Assembly: GCA_021817005.1 (NCBI GenBank)
Contig: JAKAWJ010000001.1
Coordinates: 62,001-126,000 of the forward strand
DNA from: an archaeon
Lineage (GTDB): Archaea; Thermoproteota; Thermoprotei_A; Marsarchaeales; Marsarchaeaceae
Length of the DNA: 64,000 nt
Direction of reading: 5' to 3'
In this document: positions 45,513 to 53,998 of the stretch, piece after piece
Layout of the letters: every line of letters begins with the position of its first letter
Numbering within the stretch: the first letter of the stretch is position 1
Made by a program: the position numbers and the translations under genes
The notes under the pieces: model-generated
The model's database searches: none
Told to the model about the DNA's origin: nothing
Seen by the model: the letters and a program-made list of their open reading frames with translations, nothing else

Positions 45513-46279
45513 TGCAGTTGGCAACGTGTAGCGAGTGCGGGAAGGAGTTTAGAACGGTTGGAGCCCTCCGCCAGCACTACTCGTCCAAGCACGCTGGGAC
45601 AGCGCCGCCACAGAATCTGGCCGGTAATGGAATGGAGAAACGAAGAAAGTCTGGGAGACGGCATAATGGAAGAGGGGGAACGAACAGAAGGCTCATTCTG
45701 ACATTTGGCGTGGTCGCCCTCTTGGTCGCTATAGGTGCCGGGGCATTGGTCCTTTATCATGGGCATTCTGCCGACGCCCCCACTGAGAGAACTCCTCCGA
45801 AGGCAGTGACGGGAATCTACGCGGGTGACAAAGCTCCGAACATGCCCCTCTATCTCACTAACGGAACGCCTACATCTCTGAGCAGTTTCCAGGGTCACAC
45901 TGTCCTCGTTTGGATAATAGCTACTTGGTGTCCGGGATGTCAGGAGACTGCTCCGATAATAGCCTCGCACTACTACTCGCAGCTGCGCTCGGAGGGCGTC
46001 ATTCTGGTGACGGTGGAGGACTACAACGACCTTGGCTACTCCGGTCCCACCATGGTTCAGTTCGCGAGCAAATACGCTGGAGGCGCTGGCAACTATCCTG
46101 GCTGGTTCTTCGCGGATACGTCCCAGAGCGCCACTTATACCTACAATCCGCAGGCTGACCTCGACATATGGTATCTCATAAGCCCATCTGGGACGGTTGT
46201 GACCAGCGGCCTTAATCTCGGCACGACCATACAAAGCGCGATATCCGCTGCGAATAATCTCCAACCGGCGACCGCGTAG
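45512..46279 (+). CDS. Membrane-anchored C2H2 zinc finger-thioredoxin fusion protein
   Basis: A 255-residue protein in three parts. Residues 6-27 form a C2H2 finger (C-x2-C-x12-H-x4-H; CSECGKEFRTVGALRQHYSS). After a basic Gly/Arg/Lys-rich linker a membrane helix follows (LILTFGVVALLVAIGAGALV, about 62-82). The C-terminal domain is a TlpA/redoxin-like thioredoxin fold (NMPLYLTNGTPTSLSSFQG, then WIIATWCPGCQETAP). With the finger inside, the CPGC site would face outward. GTG 45512 shares its first base with the upstream stop; GTG 45488 would add eight residues. It lies between two paralogous Cys-Cys membrane proteins in the mercury operon. Confidence 0.75.
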   Translation: MQLATCSECGKEFRTVGALRQHYSSKHAGTAPPQNLAGNGMEKRRKSGRRHNGRGGTNRRLILTFGVVALLVAIGAGALVLYHGHSADAPTERTPPKAVTGIYAGDKAPNMPLYLTNGTPTSLSSFQGHTVLVWIIATWCPGCQETAPIIASHYYSQLRSEGVILVTVEDYNDLGYSGPTMVQFASKYAGGAGNYPGWFFADTSQSATYTYNPQADLDIWYLISPSGTVVTSGLNLGTTIQSAISAANNLQPATA

Positions 46280-46405
46280 CAAGTGAACGAAGGAGAGTGA
46301 AACCGTATCACGGTCAAGGCTCCCCGGCAAACAGCGGCCCAAGAGAGGCATAGTATAGCTTCGCTTCTCGGGTCGATACTTCATGCACGCAGATACAAGC
46401 TTCTG

Positions 46406-46957
46406 ATGGTCGGTAGCTGGTTGGGTTACTGGTTGCTATACACCGTCTCTGGGGGTATGTTCTTCTATTATTCATCTGATATCACTCCCCTCCTCCATGA
46501 GTACGGTGTGCCCAACCCCTTTTTCTTTAACTCGTTTTCCAGCTTCTCAGGCATTTACAATTCTGCGATTGTCTGGTATCCGAACGGACACCTTCAGGTG
46601 AACATAATCTACGGACCGTTCGTCTTCTCGCTGGTTCTCGCCACGCTCTTCTCCCTGAACACAATACTGACCGTTTTCAGCCTTAGGTTCTCCCAGTTCA
46701 CAAGGAGGGCCGGGCCGTTCGGATTTCTCGCCCTGGTGCCCGCACTCTTCAGCGGAGGCTGTTGCAGTGTACCAATCGGCCTTGCACTCTTCGGTGTATT
46801 CGCCCCGACGGCCGGTCTCGTTACGTTAGTGTATGATTATCCGTACCTGACGAACCTGGCATTCGTAATTCTGATTTCGCTCTCGCTCCTTATTGTGGGC
46901 AGAAGGGTGTCCAGGATGAGTGGCAGGCAATCTGGAGCGGAGAGACAGAGTAGGTGA
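46406..46957 (+). CDS. Uncharacterised membrane protein with Cys-Cys helix motif (paralogue of 44985-45512)
   Basis: At least 183 residues with about four helices (near 4-22, 70-95, 105-131 and 148-166). LVPALFSGGCCSVPIGLALF places C119-C120 inside the third helix, matching C110-C111 of the paralogue. The frame is open and sensible upstream of ATG 46406 (SIASLLGSILHARRYKLLMV aligns with the N-terminus of the paralogue) back to about 46305, but no ATG, GTG or TTG is found there. The true start may therefore be non-canonical or lost by a frameshift from GTG 46300. Last gene of the mercury operon; function unknown. Confidence 0.72.
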   Translation: MVGSWLGYWLLYTVSGGMFFYYSSDITPLLHEYGVPNPFFFNSFSSFSGIYNSAIVWYPNGHLQVNIIYGPFVFSLVLATLFSLNTILTVFSLRFSQFTRRAGPFGFLALVPALFSGGCCSVPIGLALFGVFAPTAGLVTLVYDYPYLTNLAFVILISLSLLIVGRRVSRMSGRQSGAERQSR

Positions 46958-47305
46958 GCGGGGGGCCCCGACACTTTCCGACGCCATCTCAGATATCATT
47001 TTTGCTCCATTATTAAGGTACTGTATCTGTGCAACGAGTCTATGGGAGGCAGTCTTTTGTCTCTGAACACGAGTACCTCTGGCCGAGTTTCCAACTCAAA
47101 TATTCGAAGCTCAAGGGCGTGTGAGGATGGAAGTGATAGGGTGCAGAATCGAGGGAAGGCCCGGCGTTCAAGAGATTCGTCTGTCTGTAACTCTTTGTGA
47201 ATAGCACTGCCTAGGAGAGTAACGGGTCATGGCAAAGCGAGATACAGTGGGCTGAAAAATTGTTCGACCTTGCGTTAGGCGGTTGAATCCGAATCAAAGA
47301 GGGTG
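46958..47305. other. 348-base gap after the mercury operon
   Basis: No supported gene on either strand. It marks the end of the plus-strand operon. The next two genes run on the minus strand. Confidence 0.4.
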
Positions 47306-47680
47306 TCAGAAGAGCTCTAACCAGTTTCCGTCGGGATCCTCCACGTAGTAGATTCCCTTTACTCCATGCTTGTCAGTTGGTGCGAGAGCAGGGGTGGCTC
47401 CCTGCGAGGTCAGTCTCCTGAAAGTCGCTGCCGGATTCTGGACCTTGAAGCCTATGTGGTCTAGTCTGTCATCGGGCTCTAGCGAAGTAGAGTAAGGAGA
47501 CTCCTCGGGGTACCAGTTGAGCTCAAGCCGCTGGTGAGAACGCGGATCTTCGAGTAGTACCCACTTTCCACCGTGATACATTGTGCCCTTCCTCTTCAGC
47601 TTCAGTCCAAGTTGCTCCGTATAGAATTTCACGGACTTGTCGAGGTCGGAGACCCTTATCCCAAAGTATCTTAGCACCAT
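47306..47680 (-). CDS. VOC-superfamily (glyoxalase-like) protein
   Basis: A 124-residue VOC protein read from ATG 47680 (MVLRYFGIRVSDLDKSVKFY). LERSHQRLELNWYP-like strand residues (DPRSHQRLELNWYPEESPY) and LDHIGFKVQNP supply putative metal ligands, and YYVEDPDGNWLELF ends the domain. The spacing resembles lactoylglutathione lyase-like proteins, but the substrate is unknown. The open frame extends to 47821, yet a minus-strand TATA box (GCTTAAATC, 47703-47711) lies inside it and places the start at 47680. Confidence 0.78.
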   Translation of the reverse strand: MVLRYFGIRVSDLDKSVKFYTEQLGLKLKRKGTMYHGGKWVLLEDPRSHQRLELNWYPEESPYSTSLEPDDRLDHIGFKVQNPAATFRRLTSQGATPALAPTDKHGVKGIYYVEDPDGNWLELF

Positions 47681-47864
47681 GTTCGGAGACTCCCCGCAGA
47701 TTGATTTAAGCACGGCACACGGGCCGGAGTATAGCATTATGGAAGGATGTTGGGAGAGAGTAATTGATACTTGGGATTGTCCAGTAGTGAATTCAGGGGT
47801 AAGGTTACTCACTTTGGGCAATCTGAGTCCTGAACTGCGCGCGATGGCCCGTGCATGAATAGCT

Positions 47865-48509
47865 TTACTCGGGGCCCTTTATTTTACGCGCTATCACGCA
47901 GTAGCCATTATAGTGTCGCGCGATGCCGGAATGCATCTCCATAACTTCATAGTTCTGCAAGAACCGCAGAAGCTCCTCCTTCCTGAAAAAGTGGTGGATT
48001 ACCCCTTTTTCGGGACCGTATCCAGCTCTGATGGTTCCGGGCTCGAGCCAGGCTGTAGCCCTGGGATTGTTTCCGAAGGTGGCCTCGTAGCTTGTCACCT
48101 GAAGGAAAAGAATCCCATTCATCTTCAGAATCCGGTTGATTTCGCAGAGTATGCGGCTGATATCGGAGACCTTTGCGTGCTGGATCACCTTCGTTGCCAT
48201 CACGCAGTCGAATGTTGCAGATGCATACGGAAGCGGGTCCACCATGTCTTGCACGCGGACTTCGGCGCGAACATTTGACCTTGCTAGAGCTGACTTGAGC
48301 AGCTCTACCGCCTTAGCGGACTTGTCGAACGCTGAGACCTCGAAACCTCGGTTCGCGAAGTACAGTGTGTGCCTCCCTGCACCGCAGCCGAAGTCGAGCA
48401 CCCGGAATCGCTTCTCCGATTCAAGCAACTCTGCTAGCCGCGGAATCTCAGGCTCTACCTCTTGGGCCGAGTAGCAAAAATCCCAGGGTTCAGCTGTTCT
48501 CTCTTCCAC
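47865..48509 (-). CDS. Class I SAM-dependent methyltransferase
   Basis: A 214-residue Rossmann-type methyltransferase. Motif I is RVLDFGCGAGRHTLYFANRG (about residues 36-55), followed by VSAFDKSAKAVELLK (acidic residue for the ribose), VQDMVDPLPYASATFDCVMA and LKMNGILFLQVTSYE. It belongs to the small UbiE/Methyltransf_11-like group, and the substrate cannot be told. GTG 48509 is the start, with a minus-strand TATA box CGATATATTCC at 48540-48550. It neighbours the IS630 relic. Confidence 0.8.
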   Translation of the reverse strand: MEERTAEPWDFCYSAQEVEPEIPRLAELLESEKRFRVLDFGCGAGRHTLYFANRGFEVSAFDKSAKAVELLKSALARSNVRAEVRVQDMVDPLPYASATFDCVMATKVIQHAKVSDISRILCEINRILKMNGILFLQVTSYEATFGNNPRATAWLEPGTIRAGYGPEKGVIHHFFRKEELLRFLQNYEVMEMHSGIARHYNGYCVIARKIKGPE

Positions 48510-48762
48510 TTGAATATACTTAACAGCAATTGCCTAATGGGAATATATCGTCAGCGGAACATATCCGAACCAAGGGCATTTGCTATAAACAACAAATGAA
48601 TTGCCACAGACCGAGTTGCGCAGTAAATGAATAGGTTCAGGGCGTATATGTTAGCGGGTTAGACAACTTCTAATCGGTTGAGTAATTACAGCAACACCGA
48701 TTTCTGCGGGAGTACATACCTCTATAAGCTCTAAGAAACAAGATATTGTTTCCACACTCTAT

Positions 48763-49197
48763 GCCGTATCAATGGGATTTTAACAAAGCGTTTGGCCTCG
48801 GTCGCTCAGGGTCACTCGGCCGTACTTTTGTCCAAAGAGTGGGGGGGGGGGGAAGGCACACGACACCTTCACCACTCTCCTCGAGGAACTCCCTCACTCG
48901 TTCGGCGTGCAATCCGGCGTTATCCGTTGCTATCGCCCGCTTAAGGGTCCAGAAGTCGAAGTCCAACCCGTATTCCCGGGCCCCTTCTCCAACACTCGAT
49001 CAGCTTGGTCTTCTCTATCAGTGAACTTCTCTACTTCGCTGCTAGGTTTGGCACTCTATCTTTCCTCTCCCTACACGGCCATCCTCAGCCAATTTGAACA
49101 CTGTGTACAAGATCACGTCATGTTATCTCGCGACTTCCTCTACGCTCATCCCTGCCTTCACCTTCTTTACTGCGTTAACCATGCTCTCTTCCTCCAT
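48763..49197 (-). pseudogene. IS630-family transposase relic with internal deletion
   Basis: From an ATG at 49197 the minus strand encodes MEEESMVNAVKKVKAGMSVE EVAR, then TAA, then HDV-type helix-turn-helix residues as in IS630 N-termini. Further down, in frame with several stops, GLDFDFWTLKRAI (end of the N-terminal domain) runs directly into ATDNAGLHAERVREFLEESG. The latter is the second catalytic Asp block of the DDE domain, so the central catalytic part is missing. After a G/C run (48839-48851) a frameshifted remnant reads STAE-stop-P-stop-ATEAKR, resembling the final NPAEWPWA-K region with TGG changed to TGA. It is non-functional. Confidence 0.7.
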
Positions 49198-49411
49198 AGG
49201 TGTTGTCGAGCCTGATCTCGCGCAGCGCAATGGGCGTGCAAGTAATATTCCTCAAGCCCGCATAAACTTGTCCTCTAAAGTCTAAGGATGTATAACAGAT
49301 TAATCAGCCCGGTTCAGGGTTTGCTGTGGGAGGTTGTTGGGGTTCGGAAAAAAGGTGAGTGTGACCACCTTAGTGATTGGAGGGTATCTCATGTTTGCGT
49401 GGTTGCGGAAA

Positions 49412-49423
49412 CCTTTAAATAAT
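49412..49423 (+). promoter_or_regulatory. Promoter of the sulfur-oxidation cluster
   Basis: CCTTTAAATAAT is the last strong TATA box before the long plus-strand gene run starting at 49476. Gene spacing inside the run is so small that it may drive at least the genes to 59068. Confidence 0.55.
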
Positions 49424-49475
49424 CTGCTGGTTTACGTGCTTCAAACAGGCACGTGTCCAAGTTGACAATGTCAGG

Positions 49476-50261
49476 TTGGTGGTAGAAGCATTGTCCGTGT
49501 TAAGAAACCTTCCGGCGAGAAAAAAGGAGGAGCAAGCTGAACCCTCGATGCTCCTAGGCGGATCCCGGGACCTTGGATTGGACACCCTTAAACTCGCCCA
49601 GGACATCTACGACCAGTTCACCGCTGACCCGAGGTACAAGGAGTACGTGCTTGGATGCCTGAACTGCGGCGAATGCACAACAGGATGTCCGGCAGCGAGG
49701 TTCTACGATTTCAGTCCAAGGGAAATGCTGCAGGTGGCCATGTCAAACGACCCCTTGGTCCTGTTGAACGCCATGCACGAAAAGATTTGGGCGTGCTGCC
49801 AGTGTTACACCTGCAACATGCGCTGCAGGTTTGGCAACGACATCGCGGGTATAATCAGCGTCATGCGTGAGTTGGCTGTGAAAAATGGCCTCGATAGCGC
49901 TAAGGAGGTTCTGAGACCTTACACGAGGATCCTCCTAAAGGTGATGACAGGTGGCACACAGGTTTCCCCAGACATGATTCAGCCTGACTTCTTCGTTGAC
50001 TGGGGTCCCGACGCGGTTTCAAAGGCATCCGACCTCAAGACTCTCAGAAAGGCTATCCCAATAGACGTTCTTCAGGTTACCGATTCCGCGTGGGAGGTCT
50101 CCATGCAAACCTCCCTTGAGCTCTTCCAGATATATCAAGAGTCTGGGGTGATAGACATGGTCCGGGCGGTTGACCCCGACCTGGTTGAGATGATAACCGA
50201 CATAGTTGACGAGTGGAGAGAGGAGTTCGAGGAGATGAAGGAGAAGTACGGCGTCAGGTGA
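49476..50261 (+). CDS. shdrC1: sHdrC1, iron-sulfur subunit of the sulfur-oxidising heterodisulfide reductase-like complex
   Basis: A 261-residue protein with two [4Fe-4S] ferredoxin-like motifs, C61-x2-C64-x2-C67-x3-C71 (GCLNCGECTTGCP) and C107-x2-C110-x2-C113-x3-C117 (CCQCYTCNMRC). A helical C-terminal half is rich in acidic residues. It is the first gene of a run in the order C1-B1-A-Hyp-C2-B2, which defines the sHdr complex rather than the methanogen HdrABC. It should relay electrons from the HdrB/HdrA centres. Start TTG 49476 or GTG 49479. The next gene is 12 bases downstream. Confidence 0.88.
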   Translation: MVVEALSVLRNLPARKKEEQAEPSMLLGGSRDLGLDTLKLAQDIYDQFTADPRYKEYVLGCLNCGECTTGCPAARFYDFSPREMLQVAMSNDPLVLLNAMHEKIWACCQCYTCNMRCRFGNDIAGIISVMRELAVKNGLDSAKEVLRPYTRILLKVMTGGTQVSPDMIQPDFFVDWGPDAVSKASDLKTLRKAIPIDVLQVTDSAWEVSMQTSLELFQIYQESGVIDMVRAVDPDLVEMITDIVDEWREEFEEMKEKYGVR

Positions 50262-50273
50262 GATGGAAACAAA

Positions 50274-51548
50274 ATGGGGATTTTGAGTGCTGACCAGATA
50301 AGAGAAGTCGTCAAGGCTAGGGCTGAAAACAGATCGGTGTCCGACAAGAAGGTTTCCGACGTAAGAGAAGAAATGTGGACGCTGCATGATAGAGGCGAGT
50401 TGATCGTTATCCCGATAACCCCCGAAAACAAGCCTGTTGAAGTCGAGACGCTCTTCGGGTGGAAGAAGAGAGTTCCCACTGACAAGCTCTGGCACCACAA
50501 GTCGTGCGGGCAGTGCGGCAACATTCCGGGCTACCCCGCCTCCCTGCTGTGGTTCATGAACCAGTTTAAAACCACGTATCTGAACGAGCCTCACCAGACA
50601 TCATGCACCGCGTGGAACTACCACGGCTCGGGGACTTCCAACCCCGTCGCGCTAGCAGCCGTGGCGGTGAGGAACTGGTACAGGGCGTACGAGACAGGTA
50701 CCTATCCCCTGATACACTGCGGCACTAGCTACGGGGACTACAAGGAAATGCGCAAGGTGCTGGTCGAAAACAAGGAGGTTAGGGACAAGGTTCGCGAAAT
50801 AATGCATCATATGGGGAAGGAACTCGTGATACCCGAGGAGATAGTTCACTACAGCGAGTGGGTTCACGTCAAGAGGGACGAGATCGCTTCAATGGTTAAG
50901 TACGAACTGAAGGACGTTGTTGCAACAGTTCACGAACCATGCCACTACTATAAGATGGTGCCAGAGGATGCGATATACGACAGCAGCGTCTTGGGGGGTC
51001 AGAGGCCGGCTCCCCCCACTGCTCTCCTGCAGAAGATGGGCGTGAACGTTGCAGATTACAGCACTTGGTACGACTGCTGCGGATTCGGCTTCCGACACAT
51101 ATTGACTGAAAGAGAGTTCACCCGGAGCTTCGCCACGCTCAGGAAGATCAAACCCATGGTGGAGGAGGCTCACGCGGACGTGGCGATAACCACAGATACG
51201 GGTTGTGTGACCACTCTTGACAAGAGTCAGTGGGTCGGCAAGGTTCACGGAATGGATTTCTTGGTGCCCGTGCTCGCGGAGGTTCAGCTCGCAGCACTTG
51301 CGGCTGGTGCACACCCCTACAAGATTGTTCAGGTTCACTGGCACACGTCTCCGGTTGAGAAACTGATGGAGAAGATGGGGATAGACTACCAGTCTTACAG
51401 GAAGGACTTCACCGAGTACCTGAACCAGATAAAGTCGGGTGGAAAAATCGAGTACCTGTATGACCCCCACAGCGAAATCGAGAAGTATTTCGCAGTGAAC
51501 AAGGGTCAGGTGATTGTTGAGGAGCAGGCGCTCAAACGCGGTGAATAG
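50274..51548 (+). CDS. shdrB1: sHdrB1, CCG-domain catalytic-type subunit
   Basis: A 424-residue HdrB-like protein with two cysteine-rich regions. The N-terminal one has HKSCGQCGNIPGYP (C78, C81) and HQTSCTAWNYHG (C111). The C-terminal one follows the CCG pattern: HEPCHYYKMVPED (about C223), WYDCCGFGFRHI and TDTGCVTTLD. In HdrB such cysteines hold non-cubane [4Fe-4S] clusters at the disulfide site. In sHdr they are thought to act on sulfane sulfur bound to LbpA. ATG 50274 is the start. The length exceeds methanogen HdrB (about 300), as is usual for sHdrB1. Confidence 0.88.
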   Translation: MGILSADQIREVVKARAENRSVSDKKVSDVREEMWTLHDRGELIVIPITPENKPVEVETLFGWKKRVPTDKLWHHKSCGQCGNIPGYPASLLWFMNQFKTTYLNEPHQTSCTAWNYHGSGTSNPVALAAVAVRNWYRAYETGTYPLIHCGTSYGDYKEMRKVLVENKEVRDKVREIMHHMGKELVIPEEIVHYSEWVHVKRDEIASMVKYELKDVVATVHEPCHYYKMVPEDAIYDSSVLGGQRPAPPTALLQKMGVNVADYSTWYDCCGFGFRHILTEREFTRSFATLRKIKPMVEEAHADVAITTDTGCVTTLDKSQWVGKVHGMDFLVPVLAEVQLAALAAGAHPYKIVQVHWHTSPVEKLMEKMGIDYQSYRKDFTEYLNQIKSGGKIEYLYDPHSEIEKYFAVNKGQVIVEEQALKRGE

Positions 51549-51553
51549 AAGAG

Positions 51554-52627
51554 TTGAGTTCTCCGCGCATACTAGTAGTGGGTGGAGGGCCGGCCGGGCT
51601 TAGTGCGGCTTGGGATCTAGCAGAAGCCGGGGCAAACGTTGTATTGGTCGAGGAGGAGGGCTTCCTAGGAGGCACACCAAAGAAGCTACACTACAGTCTG
51701 ATTGCGCCGGACCTCAAACCTGTGCAGGAGGTTCTTGACCCCCTTGTGAGGAGGGTTGAGCAGTCGGGCGTCGAGGTGATGCTCAACTCCGAGGTTGCGT
51801 CATTCAAGGGTTCTGGCGACGGCTTCCATGTTGAGGTGCGTCGAAAAGGCGGGTCGCTCGAAAGCCACGTGTTTGACTCTGTGATAGCGGCTACAGGGTT
51901 CGCTCACTGGGATCCGCACAAGAAGTACGAGTACGGATACGGCGTATACCCCGATGTCTTGGACTTCAAAGATTTCGAGAGGATGCTGAGCGAGGACAAT
52001 CTTCGCAGGCCCTCGAACGGTGAGACCCCCAAAAGAATTGCGTGGCTTCTGTGCGTTGGGTCACGGGACAAGCAGGTTGGGAAGTTTTACTGCTGCAGAA
52101 TGGGGTGCGTGGTGTCTATCAAGCAGGCCATGGAGGTCAGGCAGAAGCACCCCGAGATTGATACCTACGTTTACTATATGGATATACGCACGTATGGATT
52201 CTGGGAGGATAAAGTCTACTGGCGTTCCATGGAGGAGTTCAACGTAAAGTTCGTCAGGGGTAGAATAGGCTCGATAAACAGGGGTGAGGACGGCAGGCTC
52301 GTAGCGATGGCTGAGGACACGATTCTGCAGAGACCCACCGAGGTGCCATTCGACATGCTCGTGCTGGCGACCGGCATGGAAGCGAGCAGGGGAACTGTTG
52401 AATTCGCAAAGCTCGCCGGACTGGAGCTAGAGGAACACGGATTTATTAAACCGCTTCAATCTGACTCGCTACCCGTTCACACTACGGTTGAAGGAATATT
52501 CGTGGCTGGGACCGCGACGGGACCCAAAGCTATTCCGGACTCGGTCTCTGAGGGTTCTGCAGCCGCGATGAAGGCTTTGAACTTTGCGAGGAGAAAAGCT
52601 GTTGCAGAACGCCAGCAGACACGATAG
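51554..52627 (+). CDS. shdrA: sHdrA, flavoprotein subunit
   Basis: A 357-residue FAD protein. The dinucleotide fold starts immediately (ILVVGGGPAGLSAAWDLAEA) with VVLVEEEGFLGGTPKKLHYS after it. A cysteine block CVGSRDKQVGKFYCCRMGC (about residues 172-190) matches the cluster-binding segment of HdrA-type proteins. The second FAD motif lies near the end (EGIFVAGTATGPKAIPDSVS). It lacks the extra ferredoxin domains of methanogen HdrA, in line with the smaller sHdrA. Start TTG 51554, five bases after sHdrB1. It is expected to be the central electron hub of the complex. Confidence 0.9.
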   Translation: MSSPRILVVGGGPAGLSAAWDLAEAGANVVLVEEEGFLGGTPKKLHYSLIAPDLKPVQEVLDPLVRRVEQSGVEVMLNSEVASFKGSGDGFHVEVRRKGGSLESHVFDSVIAATGFAHWDPHKKYEYGYGVYPDVLDFKDFERMLSEDNLRRPSNGETPKRIAWLLCVGSRDKQVGKFYCCRMGCVVSIKQAMEVRQKHPEIDTYVYYMDIRTYGFWEDKVYWRSMEEFNVKFVRGRIGSINRGEDGRLVAMAEDTILQRPTEVPFDMLVLATGMEASRGTVEFAKLAGLELEEHGFIKPLQSDSLPVHTTVEGIFVAGTATGPKAIPDSVSEGSAAAMKALNFARRKAVAERQQTR

Positions 52628-53315
52628 CGGAGGAGTGGAGGAGGTTTACGACTCCACTCTCGGACAGCTCTCCGAAGGCGATGTGTCCTTCCTCAGAACG
52701 TCGCTAACCAAAAAGTCACAGATTATCACGTCCTCGATAACGGGCAAGGAGCAGCTTGAAACCCCCGACTACATCACGCTGATGAAGTTGTGTTTTCCGG
52801 CGAAACGATACGCGTCAGCCATAGTGAGTCAAACCGACGCGCGCGTGCTCGAAGAAGCTTTCAAGTCTCTGCGAAACTCTAGGACCGAGCCGGAAGATGT
52901 GGTAACAAGGTTTCGGAGGTTGCAGGGATGCCCGGCGGATGTGAGCTGGGATCTGGCGGCCGAGCTGATACATTTTGTGAATCCCGACCGCTACGGCTTG
53001 GCTACGAGATGGGTTTGGAACCCCGAGAGAGGCACGGGTGCACTTGCACCACTTCTCACGGTGACTCATGAACGCTCCTTTACAAGAATACAGCTCGCCT
53101 TGGCCGAACTGAATTCCGCGATAGGAAACATGAACCGCGGCTTTACGGGGTTTTACGGGCTGACGGTCATGTGTGCGCTTACGTATGCCGGCAACATAAT
53201 AGGAGCCAAGGATTCGGCGATCAACTCGGGAGGAATGGAGGCGCTGTTCCCGGACTCGGGTACCCTTGCGCTCATGATCCTCGGCCTCGGGAGGCTTTCC
53301 TATGCCCATACATGA
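52584..53315 (+). CDS. sHyp, conserved component of the sHdr cluster
   Basis: A 243-residue soluble protein without cysteine motifs or cofactor signatures. TSLTKKSQIITSSITGKEQL and RFRRLQGCPADVSWDLAAEL are representative, and it appears mostly helical. By position between sHdrA and sHdrC2 it corresponds to the hypothetical protein always present in sHdr loci, whose role is unknown. ATG 52584 overlaps the end of sHdrA by 44 bases. GTG 52635, preceded by a purine-rich GCGGAGGAG, would avoid the overlap. Its end overlaps sHdrC2 by 14 bases. Confidence 0.8.
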   Translation: MRGEKLLQNASRHDSGGVEEVYDSTLGQLSEGDVSFLRTSLTKKSQIITSSITGKEQLETPDYITLMKLCFPAKRYASAIVSQTDARVLEEAFKSLRNSRTEPEDVVTRFRRLQGCPADVSWDLAAELIHFVNPDRYGLATRWVWNPERGTGALAPLLTVTHERSFTRIQLALAELNSAIGNMNRGFTGFYGLTVMCALTYAGNIIGAKDSAINSGGMEALFPDSGTLALMILGLGRLSYAHT

Positions 53316-53997
53316 AAAGAACTTGGTGGATAAGGATAGGCTACTCGTAAAGGAGGAAGCCAAGCTCGACGGCTTGGATGTCTCGGGTCAGTGGAGCACA
53401 TTCATCGAGCAGCGGATACTCGGAGACTATTCAACCGATGTCTTGGACGCGGTCGCATCCACCCCCGCCGGCAAAACCATAGTCAACTGCTGGCAGTGCG
53501 GCACTTGCACCGCAGGCTGCTGTATGCACACAGACTTCGGGCTGCGCGAGTTCAACCCCCGCTACTTCATTTACCTGGCGCAGAAGGGGGCTGAGGATGA
53601 GTTGAAGAAGTACGCGCCCGTAATCTGGAGGTGCGTCACGTGCAACAAATGTGTTGAACGCTGCCCGAAAGGCGTCAGGGTGGAAGAAGTTGTTCACTCT
53701 ATAGAAGGATACATGCGTTCAAAGGGCTGGATGGGCGACACCCCGGCGTCGAGATGGGATGAGGCCTTCGTTAAAAACACGTTGCAGACGGGTGTGCTCG
53801 ACGAGCTCGCGCTCACCCGCTCATATGTGAGCCGCGAAAAACTGGCGGAATTCAACAACAGGTTCATGCTCAGGATGGCACTGAAACTTGTCAGGACAGG
53901 TAGAATCAGGACCGGCCCTCTGAGGCACAGGGTTAAGGGATGGGAAAAGGTGCGTGACGTCGCAAAGGAGATACTTGAAGGCGGAGGCGAAGGTTGA
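53302..53997 (+). CDS. shdrC2: sHdrC2, iron-sulfur subunit
   Basis: A 231-residue protein with two cubane-cluster motifs: C63-x2-C66-x2-C69-x3-C73 (NCWQCGTCTAGCC) and C111-x2-C114-x2-C117-x3-C121 (RCVTCNKCVERCP). It is the second HdrC-type subunit of the locus and differs from sHdrC1 outside the cluster regions. ATG 53302 overlaps sHyp by 14 bases, and the stop is one base before the preferred start of sHdrB2. Translational coupling along C2-B2 is therefore evident. Confidence 0.88.
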   Translation: MPIHEKNLVDKDRLLVKEEAKLDGLDVSGQWSTFIEQRILGDYSTDVLDAVASTPAGKTIVNCWQCGTCTAGCCMHTDFGLREFNPRYFIYLAQKGAEDELKKYAPVIWRCVTCNKCVERCPKGVRVEEVVHSIEGYMRSKGWMGDTPASRWDEAFVKNTLQTGVLDELALTRSYVSREKLAEFNNRFMLRMALKLVRTGRIRTGPLRHRVKGWEKVRDVAKEILEGGGEG

Positions 53998-53998
53998 A

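Noticed and set aside
45509-46384. 291-residue minus-strand open frame opposite the thioredoxin fusion
   Set aside because: Arg/Ser-rich shadow; the plus strand has the zinc finger, membrane helix and CPGC thioredoxin domain.
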